A DNA stretch of 64,000 nucleotides. Source: Streptomyces sp. NBC_01549 (GTDB lineage: Bacteria; Actinomycetota; Actinomycetes; Streptomycetales; Streptomycetaceae). The stretch is from contig NZ_JAPEPW010000001.1 in assembly GCF_026339955.1 (NCBI RefSeq), forward strand, positions 3,956,001-4,020,000, in the 5' to 3' direction. The notes under the pieces are model-generated. The model searched no databases, was not told the origin of the DNA, and was given only the letters and a program-made list of their open reading frames with translations. A program made the translations under genes and the position numbers. This document shows positions 50,394 to 59,656 of this stretch, one piece after another (the first letter of the stretch is position 1; every line of letters starts with the position of its first letter).

Positions 50394-51889
50394 ACCGCAC
50401 CACCCTGTCCCTGATCGCCGGCGCGACCGCGCTCGCCGCCGTCACCGGATTCGCCTCGCTCAACGCGCCGGCCGCCTCCGGCGACAACACCGCCAAGGCG
50501 GTCGCCCAGCAGCCCGTGGAGCGCACCAGCCTGCTCTGCCCGCAGCCCAGCACCTCCGAGATCGCGGAGACGGCGTACACGTCGTTCACGCCCGTCACCC
50601 AGGGCGCCGTCGACAGCGGCAAGGCCGAACTGCAGGCCGCGACCCAGGAGTCGGCGGACTCCACGAGCGGCAAGAAGACCGGCAAGAAGACCGTGAAGCC
50701 CGCCCTGAAGCCGGCGGAGCCCGGCAAACCGGCCACCGGTGACGGCTCGGGATCCGAGCCGTCCGCGCTCGTCGGCACCGCCGAGGGCAAGTTCGCGCCC
50801 GGCTGGACCGTCCAGGAGACCACCGCGGTCGCCGCGGGCACCGGCCGCGGTCTGCTCGGCACCAACTGCACCGCACCGGACACCGATTTCTGGTTCCCGG
50901 GCGTCAGCACCGCCACCGGCCGTACCGACTATGTGCACTTGACCAACCCCGACGACTCGGCGGCCGTCGTCGACATCGAGCTGTACGGCAAGGACGGCAC
51001 CCTCAAGTCCGCGGTGGGCGAGGGCATCACGGTCCAGCCGCACGCCAGCGAGCCCATCCTGCTGAGCACGCTCGCGAGCGGGCAGCAGAGCGACCTCACC
51101 GCCCATGTGACCGTCCGCAGCGGCCGCGTCGGCGCCACCGTCCAGGCCCTGGACGACAAGATCGGCGGCGACTGGCTGGCCGCCTCCACCGACCCGGCGG
51201 GCAGCCTCGTCATGCCGGGCATTCCCAAGGACGCCACGGCCGTGCGGCTGGTCGCCTTCGCGCCCGGCGACCAGGACGCCGACCTGAAGATCCGCCTCGC
51301 CTCGCCCTCGGGCCTGATCACACCGGCCGGCAACGAGACGCTGCACGTCAAGGCGGGCATGACCGCCGCGGCCGACCTCGGCGACGTCACGCGCGGCGAG
51401 GCCGGCTCCCTGGTGGTCACCTCCACCGGCACCTCGGTGCCCGTGGTCGCCGCCCTGCAGGTGGTGCGCGGCAAGGGCGGCAAGCAGGAGATGGCGTTCA
51501 TCCCGGCCACCGGCCCGGTCGGCGCCCGCGCGACGGTCGCCGACAACAGCTCCAAGGGCACTACCCTCGCCCTGTCCGCCCCCGGTCAGACCGCCCAGGT
51601 CAAGGTCACCGCGTCCGCCGGCAGCGAGGGCGGTACGGCGGCGACGAAGACGTACACGATCAAGAGCGGTACGACCCAGGACGTCGACGCGCCGGTCCCG
51701 GCCGGGCTCAAGGGGACGTACGCCCTGACGGTCGAGTCCGTCTCCGGAGGCCCCGTCTACGCCTCCCGGACCCTCGCCTCCGCCAAGGAGGGCGTCCTCG
51801 GGTTCACGATCCAGACCCTCCCGGACGACCGCGGGACGGTCGCGGTGCCGGAGGCGGACCAGGATCTGTCGGTGCTGCTGAAGAAGTGA
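50390..51889 (+). CDS. DUF5719-family exported protein
   Basis: A 499-residue protein with an N-terminal signal or anchor (TTLSLIAGATALAAVTGFASL), then a Lys/Pro linker and a long beta-rich region with two repeat-like halves (VHLTNPDDSAAVVDIELYGKDGTL and SLVVTSTGTSVPVVAALQV). It matches DUF5719, found almost always next to the large GT2 membrane protein in actinobacteria. The GTG start overlaps that gene's stop, so they are coupled and probably work together in envelope-glycan assembly. The exact role is unknown. Confidence 0.82.
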   Translation: MNRTTLSLIAGATALAAVTGFASLNAPAASGDNTAKAVAQQPVERTSLLCPQPSTSEIAETAYTSFTPVTQGAVDSGKAELQAATQESADSTSGKKTGKKTVKPALKPAEPGKPATGDGSGSEPSALVGTAEGKFAPGWTVQETTAVAAGTGRGLLGTNCTAPDTDFWFPGVSTATGRTDYVHLTNPDDSAAVVDIELYGKDGTLKSAVGEGITVQPHASEPILLSTLASGQQSDLTAHVTVRSGRVGATVQALDDKIGGDWLAASTDPAGSLVMPGIPKDATAVRLVAFAPGDQDADLKIRLASPSGLITPAGNETLHVKAGMTAAADLGDVTRGEAGSLVVTSTGTSVPVVAALQVVRGKGGKQEMAFIPATGPVGARATVADNSSKGTTLALSAPGQTAQVKVTASAGSEGGTAATKTYTIKSGTTQDVDAPVPAGLKGTYALTVESVSGGPVYASRTLASAKEGVLGFTIQTLPDDRGTVAVPEADQDLSVLLKK

Positions 51890-51971
51890 TCCCGTACGGG
51901 TGATCCACCGGGTCCTCAAGGGAGACCTGGTGGGCGCTCCGCGGGTGCTCCCCGTAGTGGTCCGGCGGGTC

Positions 51972-52424
51972 TCAGTCCTCGCCGTAGCGCGGGTCCACCG
52001 TCTCCGGTGTCAGCCCCAGCAGCTCCGCGACCTGCTCCACGACGACCTCGTGCACCAGCGCCGCGCGCTCGTCGCGGCCCTTGGTGCGAATCTCGACCGG
52101 GCGACGGTAGACGACCACGCGCGCGGGATGGTCCTCGTGCGCCGGGATCGTGCCCCCCAGGGGCACCGCCTCGTCGTTCCAGCCCTCGCCGGAGCCGTCC
52201 AGACGGGGCACTTCCAGGACCATGAAGTCGATGTCGGCGAGCTGGGGCCAGCGCCGCTCGAGCCGCTCCACGGAGTCCTGCACCAGGTCCGCGAAGACCT
52301 CGGCGCGGCTCGCGGCGAGCGGTACCTGGGGCGGCGCGACGGGGCCGCGCATGCCCCTTCCGTGGCGATCACGACGGCGGGGCCCGGGTGCGGCGGCGGT
52401 GGGCGGTACAGGGGTGTCCATCAC
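51972..52424 (-). CDS. Metallopeptidase-family protein (zincin-like, PF06262)
   Basis: A 150-residue protein with the family motif ALVHEVVVEQVAELLGLTPETVDP near the C terminus, in which HEVVVEQ is the shortened zinc-type motif. Acidic and Pro-rich segments precede it. The first 30 residues (Arg/Gly/Pro-rich) are variable. Catalytic activity is unproven. The minus-strand start at 52424 may be a codon or two off because ATG and Met codons adjoin. Confidence 0.8.
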   Translation of the reverse strand: MMDTPVPPTAAAPGPRRRDRHGRGMRGPVAPPQVPLAASRAEVFADLVQDSVERLERRWPQLADIDFMVLEVPRLDGSGEGWNDEAVPLGGTIPAHEDHPARVVVYRRPVEIRTKGRDERAALVHEVVVEQVAELLGLTPETVDPRYGED

Positions 52425-52773
52425 TGACGAAGAGTAGTCCCCACGAGGTCTGCGTGCCCGGCGCCCACGCGGCTGCCCGCGGCCCGGGCCGGGAAGCCCG
52501 CCGCACGTTCCGGATGTCGCAGGATGACCATTCCGGCCAAGCTTGGGCTCGATTCCGTATCTCTCCAGGACCGTCGCTCACATGGCAATTGACATGGTTT
52601 GCACCAAGTGGTGACCGGATTCAGGTCCGTTCGGGATCTCGCAACGGGATGTCGTCCCAGGTCAGGACGGGCGGTCCGAAGGCTTGTGTGGGCGGACTCA
52701 CAGTACGACACGGTGGGGTGACCTGGGGGAGAGTCGTCGCGGCCCGCTCAAGAGTGCGGTACCGTCCAACGTC
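52425..52773. other. 349-bp divergent promoter region
   Basis: Between the metallopeptidase and DUF3499 genes no coding sequence or RNA is evident. TTGACA occurs near 52587. TACCGT at 52760-52765 lies eight bases before the DUF3499 GTG. Confidence 0.5.
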
Positions 52774-53148
52774 GTGAGCCCTGTACGTCGCTGTTCGCGA
52801 ACCGCTTGCGGCCGTCCCGCCGTTGCGACGCTGACGTACGTCTACGCCGACTCGACCGCGGTCCTCGGTCCGCTCGCCACCTACGCCGAACCCCACTGCT
52901 ACGACCTGTGCGCCGAGCACTCCGAGCGCCTCACCGCGCCGCGCGGCTGGGAGGTCGTCCGGCTCGCCGACGCCTCCGCTCCCTCCCGCCCCAGCGGTGA
53001 CGATCTGGAAGCGCTCGCCAACGCGGTACGCGAGGCGGCCAGGCCGCAGCAGCGCACCGCCGAGGCCGGTGGCGGCGCCCGCTCGGCGGACCCGATGGAG
53101 GTCGCGCGCCGCGGCCACCTGCGGGTGCTGCGCTCGCCGGACAACTGA
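52774..53148 (+). CDS. DUF3499-family protein
   Basis: A 124-residue protein beginning with a GTG (VSPVRRCSRTACGRPAVATLTYVYADSTAVLGPLA). It has paired cysteines near the N terminus (CSRTAC) and CYDLCAEH in the middle, suggesting a small zinc site. The rest is helical (DDLEALANAVREAAR, ARRGHLRVL). It is an actinobacterial family of unknown function. There is no ribosome-binding site before the GTG, and TACCGT lies eight bases upstream, so the transcript may be leaderless. Confidence 0.85.
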   Translation: MSPVRRCSRTACGRPAVATLTYVYADSTAVLGPLATYAEPHCYDLCAEHSERLTAPRGWEVVRLADASAPSRPSGDDLEALANAVREAARPQQRTAEAGGGARSADPMEVARRGHLRVLRSPDN

Positions 53149-53349
53149 GCGCCCCCTCCGTATCCTCCGCCCCCTCCGTACCCAGGGTCGACCCCACTGA
53201 GCTTCCTCCCTCGGCTTCGTCCTCGGCTCCATCGAGTCGTGCACGCCCATTGACGAGGGCTTGTCGCGGACACGACGATTTTCCCGTTCGCGAGAAAACG
53301 CTTTCCGCATCGCGGAATCTCCCGCGCGGCGGAACCCGGGGAGGCGCCC

Positions 53350-54966
53350 GTGTACATCCAGAAACTGGAACCCGTGGCCGACTCGCTCGGCTTCTCCGCC
53401 CTCGTGGCGACCCTGCCCCTCGCCATCGTTCTCGTCCTGCTCGGCGGCGTCCGCATGAAGGCGCACCGGGCCGGCCTCATCGGCCTCCTGGCGGCCTCGC
53501 TGGTCGCCCGGCTCGCGTACGGCATGCCGGTCGGCCAGACGCTCTCCAGCGCCGCCCAGGGAGCCGTCTTCGGTCTCTTCCCCATCCTGTGGATCGTCGT
53601 CAACGCCCTGTGGGTGTACCGGATGACCGTCCGCACCCGGCACTTCGACGTCCTGCGCCGCTCGTTCGGGCGACTGTCCGACGACCCGCGCATCCAGGCA
53701 CTCGTCGTCGCCTTCTGCTTCGGCGCGCTCCTGGAAGCCCTCGCGGGTTTCGGCGCGCCCGTCGCGATCTGCTCGGTGATGCTGGTCGCGCTCGGCTTCG
53801 ACCCGGTGCGCGCGGCCATGGTGGCGCTGGTCGCCAACACCGCACCGGTCGCCTTCGGCGCGATGGGTACCCCGGTGGTCACACTCGCCCAAGTCACCGG
53901 CCTGCCACTGGATTCCGTCGCCTCCGTGGTGGGTCGTCAGACCCCGCTGCTGGCCCTCGTCGTGCCCCTGGTGCTCGTCGGACTGGTCGACGGTCGGCGC
54001 GGGCTGCGCGAGACCTGGGTGCCCGCCCTGGTGTGCGGAGTCGCCTTCGCCGCCGCCCAGTTCGCCGCCTCGAACTATGTCTCCGCGCAACTGGTCGACA
54101 TCGGGGCCTCTTTGGCGGGTGCCGCTGCCCTGGTCGCCGTACCGCACGCGCGCAGGCCCGCCGCCGAGCCCGTACGAGCCGCGGTCCTGACCGGCGTACG
54201 CAGCGAGGACCTGGACCAGGAGGACCCGCGCCCCGAGGTCGTGCGCGCCTACGCCCCGTACGCGCTGATCGTCGTCATCTTCTCGATCGCGCAGATCCCG
54301 CCGGTCAAGGACTGGCTGGCGCGTGCGACCCGTACGTACGACTGGCCCTTCCTGGACGTCGTCACCTCCGAAGGCAAGCCGGTCGGGGGCAATGTCCTCA
54401 CCCTCCCCCTCGTGTCGACCGGCGGGACCCTCGTCCTGCTCGCCGGGCTGTGCACGGCCGTCGTACTCGGGGTGCACGCGCGTGTGGCGGTCGAGGAATG
54501 GGCCGCGACGGTGCACGAGTTGAGGTTCGCGATCCTGACCGTGACGTCCGTGCTGGCCCTCGCCTACGTCATGAACCTGTCCGGACAGGCGGCCACGATC
54601 GGCCACTTCGTGGCGGCGGCCGGAGCGGGACTCGCCTTCTTGTCACCCGTTCTGGGCTGGTTCGGCGTGGCGGTGTCCGGCTCGGACACCTCGGCGAACG
54701 CCCTTTTCGGCGCCCTCCAGGTGAGCGCCGCCCACGAGTCGGGGCTGTCACCCGAACTGCTCGCTGCCGCCAACAGTTCGGGCGGAGTGCTCGGCAAGAT
54801 GATCTCGCCGCAGAACCTGACCATCGCGTGCGCGGCGGTCGGGCTCGCGGGCCGCGAGGGCGACCTGTTGCGCAAAGTGCTCCCGTGGAGCGCCGGGCTG
54901 CTGCTGATCATGTGCCTGATCGTGCTGGGCCAGAGCTCGCCGGTCCTCGACTGGATGCTGCCCTGA
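53350..54966 (+). CDS. L-lactate permease (LctP family)
   Basis: A 538-residue permease with about 12-14 membrane helices. Family motifs are ALLEALAGFGAPVAICSVMLVALGF, ANTAPVAFGAMGTPVV, FLSPVLGWFGVAVSGSDTSANALFGALQ and SSGGVLGKMISPQNLTIACAAVGL. It takes up lactate or glycolate with protons. GGGGAGG lies six bases before the GTG start. The preceding gap of about 200 bp is unremarkable. Confidence 0.93.
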   Translation: MYIQKLEPVADSLGFSALVATLPLAIVLVLLGGVRMKAHRAGLIGLLAASLVARLAYGMPVGQTLSSAAQGAVFGLFPILWIVVNALWVYRMTVRTRHFDVLRRSFGRLSDDPRIQALVVAFCFGALLEALAGFGAPVAICSVMLVALGFDPVRAAMVALVANTAPVAFGAMGTPVVTLAQVTGLPLDSVASVVGRQTPLLALVVPLVLVGLVDGRRGLRETWVPALVCGVAFAAAQFAASNYVSAQLVDIGASLAGAAALVAVPHARRPAAEPVRAAVLTGVRSEDLDQEDPRPEVVRAYAPYALIVVIFSIAQIPPVKDWLARATRTYDWPFLDVVTSEGKPVGGNVLTLPLVSTGGTLVLLAGLCTAVVLGVHARVAVEEWAATVHELRFAILTVTSVLALAYVMNLSGQAATIGHFVAAAGAGLAFLSPVLGWFGVAVSGSDTSANALFGALQVSAAHESGLSPELLAAANSSGGVLGKMISPQNLTIACAAVGLAGREGDLLRKVLPWSAGLLLIMCLIVLGQSSPVLDWMLP

Positions 54967-55113
54967 CGGCCGGATTCCACCTCGCACGTTACCCCCGGGT
55001 GACGGTTGGGGCTCCCAGATGACGGGTGAGCGTCCGATCGGCCCCTTCACGGCGTGCTGTCAGCCGGTACGGGTAGTTTGGGGCGACCGAAGTGGACTTC
55101 TGGAAGGTTGGCC

Positions 55114-56475
55114 GTGACTGCTGATCTGTCGCAGCTCGTGAAGGCGTACGACGTACGCGGGGTGGTCCCGGACCAGTGGGACGAGCCGATGGCCGAGCTG
55201 TTCGGGGCGGCCTTCGTCCAGGTGACCGGAGCGGACGCCATCGTGATCGGGCACGACATGCGGCCCTCGTCGCCCGGCCTGTCGCGCGCCTTCGCACGCG
55301 GGGCGGCGGCACGCGGTGTCGACGTGACCGAAATCGGCCTGTGCTCCACCGACCAGCTCTACTACGCCTCGGGTGCGTTCGACCTGCCGGGCGCCATGTT
55401 CACGGCTTCGCACAACCCCGCCCAGTACAACGGCATCAAGATGTGCCGCGCGGGCGCCGCCCCGGTCGGTCAGGACACCGGTCTGGCCGAGATCCGCGAA
55501 CTCGTGGAGTCCTGGCTCGACTCGGGCCTCCCGGCCTCCGACGCGACGCCGGGAACGATCACGCAGCGGGACACGTTGGAGGACTACTCGGCGTACCTCC
55601 GCTCGCTCGTCGACCTGACCGGCATCCGCCCCCTGAAGGTCGTGGTCGACGCGGGCAACGGCATGGGCGGGCACACGGTGCCCACCGTCTTCGCGGGCCT
55701 CCCCCTCGACCTCGTGCCCATGTACTTCGAGCTGGACGGCACGTTCCCGAACCACGAGGCGAACCCGCTGGACCCGGCGAACCTCGTCGACCTCCAGCAG
55801 CGCGTGCGCGAGGAGAGCGCCGACATCGGCATCGCCTTCGACGGCGACGCGGACCGCTGCTTCGTCGTCGACGAGAACGGCGACCCGGTCTCCCCGTCCG
55901 CGATCACCGCCCTGGTCGCCGCCCGCGAACTCGGCAAGCACGGCGGCGGCACGGTCATCCACAACCTCATCACCTCCTGGTCGGTGCCCGAGGTCGTCCG
56001 CGAGCATGGCGGCACCCCGGTCCGCACCCGCGTCGGCCACTCCTTCATCAAGGCCGAAATGGCCCGTACCGGCGCGATCTTCGGCGGCGAGCACTCCGCG
56101 CACTACTACTTCCGCGACTTCTGGAACGCCGACACGGGCATGCTGGCCGCCCTGCACGTCCTGGCCACCCTCGGTGGCCAGGACGGCCCGCTCTCCCAGC
56201 TCGTCGCCGAGTACGACCGCTACGTCGGCTCCGGCGAGATCAACTCCACGGTCGACGACCAGACGGCCCGCCTCGCCGCGATCAGGGCCGCGTACGAGGG
56301 CCGCGAGGGCGTCACCATCGACGAGCTCGACGGCCTGACCGTCACCGCGGACGACTCATGGTTCAACGTCCGCCCCTCCAACACGGAGCCCCTCCTCCGC
56401 CTGAACACGGAGGCGAGGGACGAGGCGACGATGGCGAAGGTACGAGACGAGGTACTGGAAATCATCAGGGGCTGA
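55114..56475 (+). CDS. manB: Phosphomannomutase / phosphoglucomutase
   Basis: A 453-residue alpha-D-phosphohexomutase, interconverting mannose-6-phosphate and mannose-1-phosphate. Active-site Ser is in MFTASHNPAQYNGIKM, the metal loop is AFDGDADRCFVVD, the sugar loop is GGEHSAHYYFRDFW, and the phosphate loop is RPSNTEPLLRLN. The GTG at 55114 has GGAAGG six bases upstream. It precedes Trm112-like, SIS-domain and manA genes, so the segment supplies mannose-1-phosphate to the guanylyltransferase at 40104-41186. Glucose specificity cannot be excluded. Confidence 0.92.
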   Translation: MTADLSQLVKAYDVRGVVPDQWDEPMAELFGAAFVQVTGADAIVIGHDMRPSSPGLSRAFARGAAARGVDVTEIGLCSTDQLYYASGAFDLPGAMFTASHNPAQYNGIKMCRAGAAPVGQDTGLAEIRELVESWLDSGLPASDATPGTITQRDTLEDYSAYLRSLVDLTGIRPLKVVVDAGNGMGGHTVPTVFAGLPLDLVPMYFELDGTFPNHEANPLDPANLVDLQQRVREESADIGIAFDGDADRCFVVDENGDPVSPSAITALVAARELGKHGGGTVIHNLITSWSVPEVVREHGGTPVRTRVGHSFIKAEMARTGAIFGGEHSAHYYFRDFWNADTGMLAALHVLATLGGQDGPLSQLVAEYDRYVGSGEINSTVDDQTARLAAIRAAYEGREGVTIDELDGLTVTADDSWFNVRPSNTEPLLRLNTEARDEATMAKVRDEVLEIIRG

Positions 56476-56800
56476 ACACGGGGCTGGTCGCGCAGTTCCC
56501 CGCGCCCCTGAAAACCTCCACCTGGCCCGCGTCTTCAGCCCGTCCGGCGTGTGAGGACGAGGCTGGGGGCCGATGCTCCACCCACCCTGGGCCAGCCCGC
56601 GTCTCCAGCCCGTCCGGCGTTCGAGGACGAGGTCGAAGGCCGATGCCCCACCCACCCCCGGCCCGCACCATCCAGCCCGTCCGGCGTTTGAGGACGAGCC
56701 CTTCGGGCGATGCGGGGGTCCAGGGGGCGCGGCGCCCCTGGCGGGGTGCAGGGGCGGAGCCCCTGGGGATGGGACGGGTAAGGGCGGCGGGGGCGAAATC
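56476..56800. repeat. Compound intergenic repeat, copy B
   Basis: Three copies of the 26-bp unit (core AGCCCGTCCGGCGTTTGAGG) start at 56536, 56606 and 56673. A G-rich tail with CCCCTGGCGGGG and GGGGCGGAGCCCC follows, then a short GGGACGGGTAAGGGCGGCGGGG segment. This parallels 41215-41585. It occupies most of the gap between manB and the Trm112-like gene. No gene is seen. Confidence 0.9.
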
Positions 56801-56883
56801 CGCACGCCCCCACACCCCGGCACCCCACCCCCCACAGCGGTACGCTGACCAGGCCGCATCCACCCTGTTCGAAAGGACACCCC

Positions 56884-57054
56884 ATGCCGCTCGAAGCCGG
56901 CCTCCTGGAGATCCTCGCCTGCCCGGCCTGCCACGCCCCGCTCAAGGAGCAGGAGAGCGAGCTGCTCTGCACAGGCCAGGACTGCGGCCTCGCCTACCCC
57001 GTCCGGGACGGCATCCCCGTACTGCTCGTCGACGAGGCCCGCCGCCCGGCGTAA
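56884..57054 (+). CDS. Trm112-family small zinc-binding protein
   Basis: A 56-residue protein beginning MPLEAGLLEILACPACHAPL, with a second zinc pair further on (LLCTGQDCGLAYPVRDGIPVLL), the usual bacterial Trm112/YcaR pattern with C-x2-C and a second C-x4-C. In eukaryotes Trm112 activates methyltransferases; the bacterial role is uncertain. In actinobacteria this gene commonly lies between manB and the SIS-domain gene, as here. Confidence 0.88.
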   Translation: MPLEAGLLEILACPACHAPLKEQESELLCTGQDCGLAYPVRDGIPVLLVDEARRPA

Positions 57055-57154
57055 ACCCCACCCGACGACACCCAGACGACACCCGACGACCCCCACCACA
57101 CAGGCGAATCAGGCGACAGAGGCAACACACCGGCGATCGGGAGGCTGCCGACCC

Positions 57155-58282
57155 ATGCTCGACGAATCGCTGCTCGACGACCCAGAGGCGCTCGCCCGCG
57201 CCGACCGTCGCGAGCTGCTCCGGGGCGCCGCCGAGGCCGGCGCCCGTGTGCGTACCGCGGTCCGGCACGCCACGGAGGCCGGAATCGCGGAACTGAAGCC
57301 GGACGGCCGCCCACGCGCCGTCCTGATCGCCGGCCCCGGCCTGGCCGCCACAGGCGTCGCCGAACTGCTCGGCACACTCGCCGGGGCGAGCTGCCCCACC
57401 ACCCGGCTCACCCCCACTGGCGTCGCCCCTGCAGCAGGCGCCCTCCGCTGGGAACTGCCCGGCTGGGCGGGCCCGGTGGACCTCCTGCTGATCGCCACCC
57501 CCGACGGCAGCGAACCAGGCCTCGAACTCCTGGTCGAGCAGGCGTACCGGCGCGGCTGCTCCGTCGTGGCGGTGGCCCCCGCCGGCACCCCGATCGTGGA
57601 GTCCGTACAGGGCACGCACGGCCTGTTCGTACCGATGGCGACCGCCCCGTACGAGCCGGCCGAACCCCTCGCGGCCTCCGCCCCCGGCGTCCTGTGGGCC
57701 CTACTCACCCCGCTGCTCGTGCTATTGGACCGCACCGGTCTGGTCTCCGCCCCGCCTGAGGCGCTGGAGAAAGTCGCCGACCGCCTCGACCGCGTCGCCG
57801 AGCGCTGCGGCCCGGCCATCGCGCCCTACAGCAACCCGGCCAAGTCACTCGCCGCCGAGCTCGCCGAGGCACTCCCGGTGATCTGGACGGAGGGCACCTC
57901 CGCCGGCCCCGCTGGCCGCCGCTTCACCGCCGCGCTCGCGGAACTGGCGGGCCGCCCCGCCCTCACCGCCGAACTCCCCGAGGCACTCGCCTGCCACAGC
58001 GTGCTGCTCGCGGGCGCACTCGCCGCCGGCGCCGACCCCGACGACTTCTTCCGCGACCGCGTGGAAGAGGCCCAGGCCCTGCACGCGCGCGTGGTGCTCC
58101 TGCGCGACCGCCCGGCCGGCGGCCTCACCGCCGCCCCGGCCGCCCGCGAGCTCGCCCTCAGCCACGACACCGCGATCAGCGAGCTCGAACCGGAGGAGGG
58201 CGGAGAACTGGAGACCCTCGCGGAACTGATCGCCGTCACGGATTTCGCCGCCGTTTACCTGGCGCTCGCTTCAGGGGCCTGA
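57155..58282 (+). CDS. SIS-domain protein, bifunctional phosphoglucose/phosphomannose isomerase-like
   Basis: A 375-residue sugar-phosphate isomerase-fold protein. A Rossmann-like SIS part (AVLIAGPGLAATGVAELLG, LLIATPDGSEPGLELLVEQAYRRGCSVVAVAP) is followed by the C-terminal domain related to bacterial phosphomannose isomerase (PVIWTEGTSAGPAGRRF). It lies between the Trm112-like gene and manA, so a role in mannose-6-phosphate supply is likely. The catalytic residues of phosphoglucose isomerases are not clearly conserved, so it may be regulatory. Confidence 0.8.
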   Translation: MLDESLLDDPEALARADRRELLRGAAEAGARVRTAVRHATEAGIAELKPDGRPRAVLIAGPGLAATGVAELLGTLAGASCPTTRLTPTGVAPAAGALRWELPGWAGPVDLLLIATPDGSEPGLELLVEQAYRRGCSVVAVAPAGTPIVESVQGTHGLFVPMATAPYEPAEPLAASAPGVLWALLTPLLVLLDRTGLVSAPPEALEKVADRLDRVAERCGPAIAPYSNPAKSLAAELAEALPVIWTEGTSAGPAGRRFTAALAELAGRPALTAELPEALACHSVLLAGALAAGADPDDFFRDRVEEAQALHARVVLLRDRPAGGLTAAPAARELALSHDTAISELEPEEGGELETLAELIAVTDFAAVYLALASGA

Positions 58283-58363
58283 TCTTGTAGCCAGGCAACC
58301 GAGCAGCCTTTGCCGACCCGGGCCCCTGACCAGCGCAGCGTACGTACGGAGAGAACGACACAC

Positions 58364-59515
58364 ATGGACCGCCTCGACAACACCGTCCGCCCCTACGCCT
58401 GGGGCTCGACCACCGCCATCCCGCGGCTGCTCGGCGTCGAGCCGACCGGCGAACCGCAGGCGGAGATGTGGATGGGCGCCCACCCGGGCGCACCCTCCCG
58501 CACGGCACGCGGTCCCCTCGACGAGGTCATCGGCGAGGACCCCGAGAAGGAGCTCGGCCATGCGGCCGTCGCCAAGTTCGGCCCCCGCTTGCCGTTCCTG
58601 CTCAAGATCCTCGCCGCGGGCGCGCCCCTCTCCCTCCAGGTGCACCCCAACCTCGAACAGGCGAAGGAGGGGTACGAGGACGAGGAGCTCCGCGGCATCC
58701 CGATAGACGCCTCGCACCGCAACTACAAGGACGCCAACCACAAGCCCGAACTGATCTGTGCCCTCACCGAGTTCGACGGTCTGTGCGGTTTCCGCAGCCC
58801 GGACGACGCCGCCGAACTGCTCGCGGGCCTGGACGTCGACTCCCTCAAGCCCTACGTCGACCTGCTGCACGCCCACCCGGAGGACGCGGCGCTGCGCGAG
58901 GTCCTGACGGCGATACTGAGCGCGGACCCCGACGCCATGGCCCACACGGTCACCGAGGCCGCGGCCGCCTGCGACCGCCTCGGCGGGGCCTACGCCCCCT
59001 ACGCCGACATCGCCCACCACTACCCGGGCGACCCCGGCGTCATCGCCGCGATGCTCCTCAACTACGTCCAACTCCAGCCCGGCGAGGCCCTGTTCCTCGG
59101 CGCCGGCGTCCCGCACGCCTATCTGAACGGCCTCGGCGTCGAAATCATGGCCAACAGCGACAACGTCCTGCGCTGCGGCCTGACCCCCAAGCACGTCGAC
59201 GTTCCCGAACTCCTGCGCATCGTCCGCTTCGAGGCGAGCGACCCCGGCGTCCTGCGCCCGGAGGCGTCCCCCGACGGCGAGGAGGTCTACGAGACCCCCA
59301 TCGACGAGTTCCGCCTCTCCCGATACGCCCTCGCGGAAGGCGCCGCCCCGCACGACCTCACGCGCGAGACCCCGCAGATCCTGCTCTGCACGGCGGGTTC
59401 CGTACGCGCCGACGGCAGCACGCTCGCCCCCGGCGAGTCGGTCTTCGTACCGGCGGGCGAAAAGGCAGAGGTGTCCGGGTCCGGCACGATCTTCCGTGCG
59501 ACAGTGGTGGCCTGA
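58364..59515 (+). CDS. manA: Mannose-6-phosphate isomerase, class I
   Basis: A 383-residue type I phosphomannose isomerase. It starts MDRLDNTVRPYAWGSTTAIPRLLG (ATG 58364, GGAGAG about 11 bases upstream). The zinc-site region includes LPFLLKILAAGAPLSLQVHPNLEQA, HKPELICALTEFDGLCGF, and EALFLGAGVPHAYLNGLGVEIMANSDNVLR near the centre. It links fructose-6-phosphate to mannose-6-phosphate and so opens the pathway through manB. Confidence 0.94.
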   Translation: MDRLDNTVRPYAWGSTTAIPRLLGVEPTGEPQAEMWMGAHPGAPSRTARGPLDEVIGEDPEKELGHAAVAKFGPRLPFLLKILAAGAPLSLQVHPNLEQAKEGYEDEELRGIPIDASHRNYKDANHKPELICALTEFDGLCGFRSPDDAAELLAGLDVDSLKPYVDLLHAHPEDAALREVLTAILSADPDAMAHTVTEAAAACDRLGGAYAPYADIAHHYPGDPGVIAAMLLNYVQLQPGEALFLGAGVPHAYLNGLGVEIMANSDNVLRCGLTPKHVDVPELLRIVRFEASDPGVLRPEASPDGEEVYETPIDEFRLSRYALAEGAAPHDLTRETPQILLCTAGSVRADGSTLAPGESVFVPAGEKAEVSGSGTIFRATVVA

Positions 59516-59656
59516 CGGGGCGGCTGTGGCGGCCAGACGTACCGCCGCCGGACCGGGCTGCAACAATGGCCCACCGCAAAGGGCGGGCAAAGCCCGGACC
59601 GGCGTACGAGGGTACGAACGGGGCCCGGACGGCGTACGAAGGGACAGCAGGAGCAC

